DNA of 64,000 nucleotides from Mesorhizobium sp. (lineage in GTDB: Bacteria > Pseudomonadota > Alphaproteobacteria > Rhizobiales > Rhizobiaceae): assembly GCF_004962245.1 (NCBI RefSeq), contig NZ_SUHQ01000026.1, positions 53,656 to 117,655 of the forward strand, in the 5' to 3' direction. The notes under the pieces were generated by a model that was not told the origin of the DNA, ran no database searches, and saw nothing but the letters and a program-made list of their open reading frames with translations. Made by a program: the position numbers and the translations under genes. Numbering within the stretch: position 1 is the first letter of the stretch; each line of letters opens with the position of its first letter. Of the stretch, positions 26,943 through 34,335 are shown one piece after another.

Positions 26943-28885
26943 CAGTAAATCCCTTTCAGGCCGATGAAAGCGGTTCGTCCCTCGGTGTTATAGCCGAACA
27001 CCTCCTGATACTGCTCGTCGAACAGGTTCTCGATGCGGCCATAAGCTTCGAGATGGTCGTTGAGCTTGTAGCTGCCGCCGATGTTGACCACGGTGTAGGA
27101 TTCGAGTGTCATGCGCGGCGGCAGGGAAGGGACGAAGGCGACATCTTCCGTCTTGCCGTTGAATACCACCTCGCCGAAGACGCGGGCGTGATCCTCGTCG
27201 AAGACATAGGCGGCGCTGAGCGAACCGGCGTGCTTGGGTCTACGGACTTCGTCGAGGCGGGGGCCGCCCGCGACCGTCTGCTCGCTCGCATCGGTGTAGG
27301 TGTAGGTCGTCGTCGCGGTGAAGCCGTTGAAGAGATCGAGCGTTGCCGACAGTTCGACGCCTTGCCGCTTGCTGACGCCGTCGAGATTGACGGGAGATGG
27401 AAGAGGTCCGCTGTAATCGGTCGCGATCTCGTGCGTCAGGTTCTGGTTGAAGTAGGTGATGTCGGCGACCAATCCGCCATCGAAGAAGCCCTGCTCGATG
27501 CCGAGATCGAAGCCGGTGCTTTCCTCGGGAATCAGGTCGGGATTGCCTTTGAAGCTGCCCGGGAAAAAGCCGAACTGCTCGTAGAAGGTCGGGTTGGTGA
27601 CGCCGGTGCCGACCGAGGCATGCAGGCGCGTGGCGGTGTCGGGGATTTTCCAGGCACCGCTCAGGCTCCAGGTGGTGGCGTCCTCGAAGCGGTCGTTAAA
27701 GTCGCGGCGCAGGCCGGCATTGATGTGGAACTGGTCAAGAAATTCACCGCGATATTCGCCGACGAAGGAATTCGTGTTGCGGCTAAAGGTCTCGCTCAGA
27801 TGCGAGGGTGCGAAGGTTTCGCGTTCCCATTCATAGCCCGCGGTCAACTGGTGGTGGGCATCGAGCATATTGGGCGTATCGAACTGATAGCTCGCCTGAT
27901 AGGTGCCGTTATAGCGGTTGCCGTCGTCCCAACTCATCGATCCGCCGTAAGCGCTGGCGAAATTGTCGCGATGGGTATCGCTGCCGGTGAAGCGGGCCTT
28001 CTGCGTCAAGGCGCCATCCATGGAGACATAAGTGGCGCCGACCGAGCCAAAGAACTCGCGCGTCGCCGTCCAATCGGGCTCGTCGATGACCTTGCCATAG
28101 GTTTCGCTGCCCCATTCAAAATCCTGCGGATCGGTGTCGCTCTTGCGGTCGACATAGCGCAAGGTGGCGTCGACGGTGAGGTCGGGCGAGAGATCGACGG
28201 TGAACTTGCCGTTCAGCGTGGTGTTGCGGTCGCCATCCTTCTCGTCGCCGTCCGGGGAAATGTTGAAGCCATCGGTTCGGCGGAACGCCGCCGATAGCGC
28301 CACATCATGGTTCTCACCGCCGCCGCGCAAGGAAACGCCGCCCAAGAAGGTGCCATCGGTACCGGCTTCGGTCCGCGCATTGACCGCAAAGCCGCCGCGC
28401 TCGCCGCGCTTGGTGATGATGTTGACGACGCCGGCTGTTGCGTTCGATCCCCAGAAGGCGCTCTGCGGGCCGCGCAGGACTTCGATGCGGTCGATGTCGT
28501 CGACAAGCAGGCTGCCGAAGTCGAATTCTCCGCTTGCCGTCTCGCCGACTTCGACACCGTCGATCATCACCAGCAGATGGTTGGCTTCAGCGCCACGCAC
28601 GCGCACCTGCGTGAGGCCGCCAAAGGAGCCGGAGCGCGATACGGCAAAGCCCGGGACCTGTCGCAGCGCGTCGGCGACATAGCGCACCTGGTTCTTTTCC
28701 AGCTGTTCGCCTGATATGACCGTGAAGGCCCGGCCCGAATTCTCCTGTTCGATCGGCGTGCGCCCGTCGGTGACGAGGATCCGGTCGAGCATTGTTGCCT
28801 TGCCCTGGTCGGCTTGTTCCTGCGCGTCAGCGACGCCTGTCAGTGCCAGCGCCAAGGAGCCGGCCGCGAATGTCCGTTGGTACAT
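26942..28885 (-). CDS. btuB: TonB-dependent outer-membrane cobalamin receptor (BtuB-like)
   Basis: A 647-residue outer-membrane receptor. A signal peptide covers residues 1-21 (ends V-A-D-A). A TonB-box-like stretch (D-R-I-L-V-T-D) is next, then the plug domain (A-D-A-L-R-Q-V-P-G-F, V-L-R-G-P-Q-S-A-F-W-G-S). A 22-strand barrel follows, ending in an aromatic/aliphatic C-terminus (F-I-G-L-K-G-I-Y). It is the first gene after the cobalamin riboswitch. GGGGG lies 5 bases before the ATG. Confidence 0.93.
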   Translation of the reverse strand: MYQRTFAAGSLALALTGVADAQEQADQGKATMLDRILVTDGRTPIEQENSGRAFTVISGEQLEKNQVRYVADALRQVPGFAVSRSGSFGGLTQVRVRGAEANHLLVMIDGVEVGETASGEFDFGSLLVDDIDRIEVLRGPQSAFWGSNATAGVVNIITKRGERGGFAVNARTEAGTDGTFLGGVSLRGGGENHDVALSAAFRRTDGFNISPDGDEKDGDRNTTLNGKFTVDLSPDLTVDATLRYVDRKSDTDPQDFEWGSETYGKVIDEPDWTATREFFGSVGATYVSMDGALTQKARFTGSDTHRDNFASAYGGSMSWDDGNRYNGTYQASYQFDTPNMLDAHHQLTAGYEWERETFAPSHLSETFSRNTNSFVGEYRGEFLDQFHINAGLRRDFNDRFEDATTWSLSGAWKIPDTATRLHASVGTGVTNPTFYEQFGFFPGSFKGNPDLIPEESTGFDLGIEQGFFDGGLVADITYFNQNLTHEIATDYSGPLPSPVNLDGVSKRQGVELSATLDLFNGFTATTTYTYTDASEQTVAGGPRLDEVRRPKHAGSLSAAYVFDEDHARVFGEVVFNGKTEDVAFVPSLPPRMTLESYTVVNIGGSYKLNDHLEAYGRIENLFDEQYQEVFGYNTEGRTAFIGLKGIY

Positions 28886-29055
28886 ATCTGCCCCCGAATC
28901 GGTTTGGGAGAGCGAGAAGTCTCGCGCCCCGGGTTTTCTCGAAAAACCGCAGGCAGAAAGCGTCAGGCAGATTTCTTGGCACGTGCATCTTCACCCTCGA
29001 CCGTTCCCGGCATGCGGCAACACTTTTTCAAATGTCACCGCCACGGGCGACCGCG

Positions 29056-29078
29056 CATGAACACACCCCGTGTTCGTG
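29056..29078 (-). promoter_or_regulatory. Hairpin in the riboswitch expression platform
   Basis: Nine-base arms CACGAACAC and GTGTTCATG (one mismatch, 5-base loop) lie 16 bases 3' of the cobalamin aptamer on the btuB leader RNA. It is a plausible alternative stem in the switch, but the leader continues for about 170 bases to btuB with no clear T-tract, so the mechanism is not decided. Confidence 0.4.
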
Positions 29079-29093
29079 CATGGGTGACCGGAA

Positions 29094-29272
29094 CAGGCAG
29101 GTCTCCTGACTTCCGTGTCTTCGCCGGTCTCCCGCCTTCCCGATCACGCGCCGCGCTCTCAGTGGCTAATTGGAAGATGGCTCAACGGTTACAGTTGCGG
29201 GGGCAGTCACGGATTCGGCCAAATGTGCGGCCTCACCGTGTTCCCTTTTCATCCGCCTCGCGGCGGAACCAA
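29094..29272 (-). promoter_or_regulatory. Cobalamin (AdoCbl) riboswitch
   Basis: Read on the minus strand, the leader holds the conserved blocks in the correct order. First is GGTTCCGC with AAAGGGAACACGGTG. Next come CTGCCCCCGCAACTGTAA (the B12-box core), GCCACTG and GGGAAGGC. The last is AGTCAGGAGACCTGCC. It precedes btuB by about 210 bases. High adenosylcobalamin should switch off the whole uptake operon. Confidence 0.95.
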
Positions 29273-29378
29273 TTCCGAGCGGGAAGCTAGCGAGCGATCC
29301 CTCGGTCGTCAATCGTGGATTGTGACGATCGATGGCGATACCGAGCTGAGCTCATCCTCGATAGGCTTTCCTCTTTGC

Positions 29379-30161
29379 TTACAGCGAAACCTGGAGCGTC
29401 TTCATCCAGCGCAATCCCTCGTCGGTGCCGGCGCGCGGCCTGTATTCGCAGCCGACCCAACCGGCATAGCCAAGCCGGTCCAGCGCGGCGAATATGGCGC
29501 CGTAGGCGATCTCGCCTTCGTCCGGCTCGGCGCGACTTGGAACGGCGGCGATCTGCACATGGCCGATCATCGGCAAATATCGTTCGAGGCGTTTGAGGAT
29601 GTCGCCTTCGCTGACGCCGACATGATAGACGTCGAACATGATCCGGATGTTGGGCGCGCCGACGCGTTCGATCAACGCCGCCGCCTCGGCGATCGTCGAA
29701 TAGAAATATCCCGGTTTGTCGCGCTGGTTGATCGGTTCCAGAAGCAGTGTCATATCCGGGGCGGCAGCTGCCGCGAAGGCAAGATTGCGCGCAAAGACTT
29801 CCGTGGCTTCCGGCTTGGCTTCAGGCTCGACGACACCGGCCATGACATGGACTGACGAAGCGCCGCTCTGGCGCGCATAGTCCACGGCCTGGTGGAGGCT
29901 TTTGGCGAAATCCGACTGCCGGCCCGGCAACGCACCGAGGCCGAAATCGCCCTTGGCGGCATCGCCGACAGCTGTGTTGATGCCGAGCAATTCCACGCCG
30001 TGCTTTTCACAAGCCTGCTTCACAAGTCCGGCCGGGACGTCATAGGGCCAATGCAGTTCAACCGCCTTGAAACCCGCCGATGCGGCGGCGGCGATGCGGT
30101 CCAGCAAGGGCCGGTCGGTCCACAGGAAACCGAGGTTTGCGGAAAATTTCGGCATGGTCAC
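29379..30161 (-). CDS. otnI: 2-oxo-tetronate isomerase (hydroxypyruvate isomerase-like)
   Basis: A 260-residue TIM-barrel sugar isomerase. It begins F-S-A-N-L-G-F-L-W-T-D. Metal ligands are expected in L-L-E-P-I-N, M-F-D-V-Y-H and G-C-E-Y-R-P. OtnI-type enzymes isomerise a 2-oxo-tetronate to the 3-oxo form for degradation of four-carbon acid sugars. It overlaps otnC by 4 bp. It resembles hydroxypyruvate isomerase closely, and the otnC/otnK context decides the name. Confidence 0.87.
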   Translation of the reverse strand: MTMPKFSANLGFLWTDRPLLDRIAAAASAGFKAVELHWPYDVPAGLVKQACEKHGVELLGINTAVGDAAKGDFGLGALPGRQSDFAKSLHQAVDYARQSGASSVHVMAGVVEPEAKPEATEVFARNLAFAAAAAPDMTLLLEPINQRDKPGYFYSTIAEAAALIERVGAPNIRIMFDVYHVGVSEGDILKRLERYLPMIGHVQIAAVPSRAEPDEGEIAYGAIFAALDRLGYAGWVGCEYRPRAGTDEGLRWMKTLQVSL

Positions 30162-30793
30162 TTCAGCTTGAAATGCTGGTTGAGCTCGGCGATGGCGCCG
30201 GCATCGAGGTGGCGGACGCTCATGCCTCGCAAGATGATGGCAAGCTTTGCCGCTTCCTCGAGCTCCTCAATGGCGAAGACCGCCGCATCGAGCGAGGCGC
30301 CGGCCACCACAGGCCCATGGTTTTGCAGGAGGACGGCGGGATGGCGCGCGGCAAGCGCGTCGATCAGCGGCTTGACCGCCTCCGAACCGGGGCGTGTGTA
30401 GGGCACCACCGGCACCTGTCCGACACGCATCACGACATAGGGCGTGATCGGCGGAATGGCGTCGGCCGGATCGATGTCGGAAAGACAGGATAGCGCGGTC
30501 GCATAGGTCGAATGAAGATGAACCACGGCGCGCGCCGCAGGCCGCTGGTCGTAAAAGCCGAAATGCAGCGGCAATTCCTTGGTCGGCGCATCGCCCGAGA
30601 CATGCTTGCCCGAGGCGTCGAGTTTCGACAGCCTGTCCGCGTCGAGGAAGCCGAGGCAGGAATTGGTCGGCGTGAACAGAAACCCGTCATCCAATCTCGC
30701 CGACATGTTGCCCGACGAGCCGGCGGTGAGGCCGCGCTCGAACAGCGATTTGCCCCATTTGACCAGATTGTCGCGGACTGCCTGCTCGCTCAT
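30158..30793 (-). CDS. otnC: 3-oxo-tetronate 4-phosphate decarboxylase (class II aldolase family)
   Basis: A 211-residue class II aldolase/adducin-like protein. S-S-G-N-M-S-A-R forms the phosphate site, V-H-L-H-S-T-Y gives two zinc-binding histidines, and L-L-Q-N-H-G-P-V gives another. OtnC converts 3-oxo-tetronate 4-phosphate to dihydroxyacetone phosphate plus CO2. It overlaps both neighbours by 4 bp, which means a tightly coupled operon. Confidence 0.9.
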   Translation of the reverse strand: MSEQAVRDNLVKWGKSLFERGLTAGSSGNMSARLDDGFLFTPTNSCLGFLDADRLSKLDASGKHVSGDAPTKELPLHFGFYDQRPAARAVVHLHSTYATALSCLSDIDPADAIPPITPYVVMRVGQVPVVPYTRPGSEAVKPLIDALAARHPAVLLQNHGPVVAGASLDAAVFAIEELEEAAKLAIILRGMSVRHLDAGAIAELNQHFKLK

Positions 30794-32043
30794 GGCGTAC
30801 CGATCCTTTGTACCGCTTTCTCGAAGAAATCATTCGCGCCAAAATTGCCGCTCTTGAGCGCGAGGCCAAGCGGGCCGCCGCGATCTGCCAGCAACGCCGG
30901 CACACCCGGGTCGATCTCTTCGCCAATTTGCAGGCTGCCGACGCCGAGCGCCTCGACCACGGCTCCGGATGTCTCGCCGCCGCCGACCACCACGCGGCGT
31001 ACCCCGCCATCGACGAGCCGGCGCACGAGCGCCGCGAAGAAACGCTCTATGGCCTCCGCCACCTCGGCGCGCCCGTAGCGCGCCTGGGCGCCGGAAACAG
31101 CGGCGGCGTCGGCTGTCGAATAGATGATCGGCACCTGCTTTTGCCGCCAGAACCAATCGGCAGCGTGGTCGACGGTCATGGTTTTGTCCATCAGCGCGGC
31201 CGGATCGAGAGCGAGGCCGGGATGGGCGGCGAGATAGGCGGCGACCTGCGCCTGTGAAGCCTTCGAACAGGAGCCGCACAGCACGACGGCCGGCCCCGTG
31301 GCGCTTGCGGCGGCGTGCGCTCTCCGGGAAAGCCGGCCGGCCTTGCGGAAATTCTCCGGCAGTCCCATCGCGATGCCGGAGCCGCCGGTCACAAGCCTGT
31401 GGCCGGCAAGCGCCTGACCGAGCAGCCGAAGATCGTCTTCCGCGACCGCATCGGCGACGACAAGCCGCCGTCCTTGTGCCTGCTGCTCAGCGAAGGCCTG
31501 TCCGATGGCCGATACACCGCCACGGACCGTGTGCAGCGGCACCAACCCCACTTCGCCACGGGTTTGAAGCCGAAGCCAGCGGCGGATATCGGGGTCGGTC
31601 ATCGGCGTCAGCGGATGGTTCTCCATGCCGGATTCGTTCAACAGCCGGTCGCCGACGAACAGATGGCCCATGAACAGCCGGCGCCCGGTTGCAGGAAAAG
31701 CCGGGCAGACGACCGCCACGTCTGCTCCGAGAACATCAAGCAGGGCTTCGGCGACCGGACCGATATTGCCTTTCGGCGTGGAATCGAATGTCGAGCAGTA
31801 TTTGAATACGATCTGTTCGCAGCCTTGGGCGAGCAGCCAGCGCGCGGCCTCAAGCGACTGGCGCACCGCCGCTTCGGCGGCGATCGACCGTGTCTTCAAG
31901 GCGACAACGCCTGCCTCGCAACCGGATGGCGCCGGATCGGCGCCGGTGCCGATGAACTGCGTCGTCGCCATGCCGCCCTTGGCAAGCGTGTTGGCGAGAT
32001 CGCTCGCACCGGTGAAATCGTCGGCGATGGCTCCCAGAAGCAT
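30790..32043 (-). CDS. otnK: 3-oxo-tetronate kinase
   Basis: A 417-residue four-carbon acid sugar kinase (DUF1537 family). A-I-A-D-D-F-T-G-A-S-D-L-A at the start binds the sugar acid. F-K-Y-C-S-T-F-D-S-T-P-K-G-N-I-G-P follows, and a C-terminal nucleotide domain has V-V-G-G-G-E-T-S-G-A-V. It phosphorylates 3-oxo-tetronate for OtnC. It is first in the operon. The threonate/erythronate dehydrogenase (LtnD or PdxA-like) that should make its substrate is not in this window. Confidence 0.92.
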   Translation of the reverse strand: MLLGAIADDFTGASDLANTLAKGGMATTQFIGTGADPAPSGCEAGVVALKTRSIAAEAAVRQSLEAARWLLAQGCEQIVFKYCSTFDSTPKGNIGPVAEALLDVLGADVAVVCPAFPATGRRLFMGHLFVGDRLLNESGMENHPLTPMTDPDIRRWLRLQTRGEVGLVPLHTVRGGVSAIGQAFAEQQAQGRRLVVADAVAEDDLRLLGQALAGHRLVTGGSGIAMGLPENFRKAGRLSRRAHAAASATGPAVVLCGSCSKASQAQVAAYLAAHPGLALDPAALMDKTMTVDHAADWFWRQKQVPIIYSTADAAAVSGAQARYGRAEVAEAIERFFAALVRRLVDGGVRRVVVGGGETSGAVVEALGVGSLQIGEEIDPGVPALLADRGGPLGLALKSGNFGANDFFEKAVQRIGTP

Positions 32044-32184
32044 GGTGGATCCCTAGGGTTTGCCGAGTGCAGCCGGCATTCCGATCACGCCGACAACGAT
32101 GACGTTCTTGCTGCGGGCTGTCACGCTAAAACTGAAAGGCGGGCCGTGATGATCACATCCGCGCGTGGCTCTACGGAGCGGCTG

Positions 32185-32200
32185 ATGTGGCCCACCACAT
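32185..32200. promoter_or_regulatory. Small palindrome upstream of otnK
   Basis: ATGTGG and CCACAT are separated by CCCA, about 145 bp upstream of otnK and just before the small-RNA promoter. It could be an operator for either transcript. It is short and may be chance. Confidence 0.3.
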
Positions 32201-32204
32201 GTCG

Positions 32205-32233
32205 TTGAAACGTCACCTGGGCTGACCCATATA
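32205..32233 (+). promoter_or_regulatory. Sigma-70-type promoter of the small RNA
   Basis: TTGAAA at 32205-32210 and CATATA at 32228-32233 are separated by exactly 17 bp. The predicted start is near 32240, where the first small-RNA hairpin begins. No protein gene on the plus strand lies downstream for several kilobases. Confidence 0.6.
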
Positions 32234-32239
32234 TGCCTT

Positions 32240-32335
32240 GCGTCGGATGTTTCCTCCCATTGCGTCCGGCGCGTTCCCCTCTGGAGGTTTTGAACCTTCA
32301 TGCTTGGCCGGACTTCAACAGTCCGGCCTTTTTTC
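32240..32335 (+). ncRNA. Candidate trans-acting small RNA, about 95 nt
   Basis: Three hairpins follow the promoter. Hairpin 1 pairs 32240-32249 with 32263-32272 (10 bp including G-U pairs). It exposes the loop TTTCCTCCCATTG, whose CCTCCC can pair with Shine-Dalgarno sequences. Hairpin 2 pairs 32283-32289 with 32293-32299. Hairpin 3 is an intrinsic terminator: 9-bp arms 32306-32314 and 32320-32328, followed by TTTTTT, one C and TTTTT. Alphaproteobacterial sRNA families with exposed CUCC loops (alpha-r8/MmgR-like and CcsR types) have this design. Assignment to one of these families is inference. Confidence 0.65.
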
Positions 32336-32361
32336 TTTTTGGCCCTGTGGAGCTGGCGTGC

Positions 32362-34011
32362 TCAGAACATCTTCGCCGTCGTTTGCAGCGTGATCCAGAC
32401 GCCCCATAGGATCGGAATGCCAACGGCTGCCCAGGCCAGCGCCGCCTTGGTGTCCAACCCACCCTTGCCGATGCCGAAAGAGCCGGTATGCCCGGCCTGC
32501 GTCGTAGCTGTCTTGGCCTGCAGGGTCGCGACCTCGTCATCCGACATGAACCATTTGTCGTCGAGCGGCTTGACGAAGAAGTTGGCGAGCACGCCCAGGG
32601 CCAGCATGCCGGCGAGGATATACATCGTGAAGTCGTAGACCTGCGCGCTGGGGATACCGGCGGCAAGCTGGAACTCGCGGATGTAGTTCACCACCACCGG
32701 GCCGACGATGCCAGCCGTCGACCATGCCGTCAGCAGCCGACCGTGGATGGCTCCGACGAACTGGGTGCCAAAAATGTCGGCGAGATAGGCCGGGATGGTG
32801 GAGAAGCCGCCGCCATACATTGACAGGATGACGCAGAAGATGGCGACGAACATGAGCTGGCTGCCGATGTGGGCGGCGGTCGGCGCGAGCAGATAGAGGG
32901 CGATGCCAAGCAGCAGGAACGCGTAGTAGGTGTTCTTGCGGCCGATATAGTCCGACAGCGAGGCCCAGAAGAAGCGGCCCATGATGTTGAACAACGAGAG
33001 CAGCCCGGCGAAGCCGGCGGCGATGCCGGCGATCGCAGCCTTCTGGGTGGCATCGAGCTGGTTGAACGCCAGGTCGGGCATGCCGATCAGCTTGCCGGCG
33101 AAGATTTCCTGAAGCATTGGCGATGCCATGCCGATCACGCCGATGCCGGCCGAAACGTTGAGCATCAGCACGGCCCAGATGAGCCAGAACTGCGTCGTCT
33201 TGTGCGCGTCGCGCAGATGGACGTGGCGCGTCGTGACCAGGGCCTTGGTGACGGGTGGCGTCCAGCCATCAGGCCGCCATCCAGCCGGCGGGATGCGGTA
33301 GCCGAAAGCACCGCACAGCATCGACACCGCGTAGAGCGCCGCCATGACGATGAAGGTCTGCCAGACACCGACGGAGTCGGGCGTCTTGAAATAGTTCATC
33401 AGGAAGTTGGCAAGCGGAGCGCCGATCATGGCGCCGCCGCCGAAGCCCATGATAGCCATGCCCGTCGCCATGCCGCGACGGTCCGGAAACCACTTGATCA
33501 GGGTCGAGACCGGCGAAATGTAACCGAGGCCAAGGCCGATGCCGCCGATGACGCCGGCGCCGAGCCACATGATCCAGAGCTGATGGGTGATGACGCCAAA
33601 AGCGGCGATGACCATGCCGCCGCACCAGCATATCATCGAGGCAACGCCGGCCTTGCGCGGCCCGGCGCGCTCGAGCCAGCCGCCCCAGATAGCGGCGGCG
33701 GAGCCGAGGAAGACGAAGAACAGCGTATACATCCAGCCGAGGTCGGCGACGCGCCAGTCACAACTCGTGGTGAACAGGGCGGAAAGCAGGTTCAGGTCGG
33801 CGCACGCGACCGGCTGGTCTATGCCCAGCGAGCGGGACAGCGGCAGCCAGAACACGCTGAAGCCGTAGGCCATGCCGATGCACAGATGGATGGCCAGCGC
33901 CGCCGGCGGCACCAGCCATCGGTTGAAGCCCGGTTTGGCGATGATCCTTTCACGATCGAGAACTCCGCCGCCGCCAAGGCCGCCGGAAATGGTATCACTT
34001 GCTGTGGACAT
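32362..34011 (-). CDS. OFA-type MFS transporter with C-terminal extra segment
   Basis: A 549-residue major facilitator of the oxalate/formate antiporter (OFA) group, with about twelve membrane spans. W-F-P-D-R-R-G-M-A-T-G-M-A-I-M-G-F-G-G-G-A is the typical loop between spans. After span 12 a soluble stretch leads to one more hydrophobic segment, A-L-A-W-A-A-V-G-I-P-I-L-W-G-V-W. This resembles the short separate 'MFS transporter small subunit' found next to such genes. The likely cargo is a small monocarboxylate such as oxalate, formate, pyruvate or lactate. A sigma-54 promoter precedes it. Confidence 0.87.
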   Translation of the reverse strand: MSTASDTISGGLGGGGVLDRERIIAKPGFNRWLVPPAALAIHLCIGMAYGFSVFWLPLSRSLGIDQPVACADLNLLSALFTTSCDWRVADLGWMYTLFFVFLGSAAAIWGGWLERAGPRKAGVASMICWCGGMVIAAFGVITHQLWIMWLGAGVIGGIGLGLGYISPVSTLIKWFPDRRGMATGMAIMGFGGGAMIGAPLANFLMNYFKTPDSVGVWQTFIVMAALYAVSMLCGAFGYRIPPAGWRPDGWTPPVTKALVTTRHVHLRDAHKTTQFWLIWAVLMLNVSAGIGVIGMASPMLQEIFAGKLIGMPDLAFNQLDATQKAAIAGIAAGFAGLLSLFNIMGRFFWASLSDYIGRKNTYYAFLLLGIALYLLAPTAAHIGSQLMFVAIFCVILSMYGGGFSTIPAYLADIFGTQFVGAIHGRLLTAWSTAGIVGPVVVNYIREFQLAAGIPSAQVYDFTMYILAGMLALGVLANFFVKPLDDKWFMSDDEVATLQAKTATTQAGHTGSFGIGKGGLDTKAALAWAAVGIPILWGVWITLQTTAKMF

Positions 34012-34214
34012 GCAAATCTCCTCCGTTCCGCCAAAGGTCCTCCCAGGCGGTCGTCCAACTGATTGATCGATGTTGTCTCGGGCGATCCTGTTCGATCGCC
34101 CGTACCGTCCGATCGGCGATCCGCCCTCCGCGGATTCCTTGCGCCGTCCGGTCTACCGGCCGATTTTTCCTGGCCTCAAGCAGCGTCCTCCCGTCTGTTG
34201 CCAGCAACAGCGAC

Positions 34215-34229
34215 GCAAACCTCGTGCCA
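34215..34229 (-). promoter_or_regulatory. Sigma-54 (RpoN) promoter of the MFS gene
   Basis: On the minus strand, TGGCACG-AGGT-TTGC is a perfect match to the -24/-12 consensus. The transcript would start near 34204, about 190 bases before the transporter ATG at 34011. An NtrC-family activator is encoded just upstream, so the pieces fit. Confidence 0.85.
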
Positions 34230-34282
34230 CCATGGCGTTGCCAATGATTTCAAAGACTTGTCGCGCTGAAGGAAATGCCAAT

Positions 34283-34316
34283 GGACAATCTGTCCTGACG
34301 GCTGGACAAAATGTCG
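34283..34316. promoter_or_regulatory. Paired upstream activator sites for the sigma-54 promoter
   Basis: Two copies of GGACA-N3-TGTCC lie at 34283-34295 (perfect) and 34304-34316 (last base differs). Their centres are 21 bp apart (two helical turns) and about 85 and 106 bp upstream of the predicted start. This is the usual layout of enhancer sites for NtrC-type activators. Confidence 0.65.
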
Positions 34317-34335
34317 GGCGGGATGTCGTCGCGGC

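Noticed and set aside
26837..28297. 486-codon open frame on the plus strand
   Set aside because: Antisense to btuB, whose plug and barrel motifs are clear.
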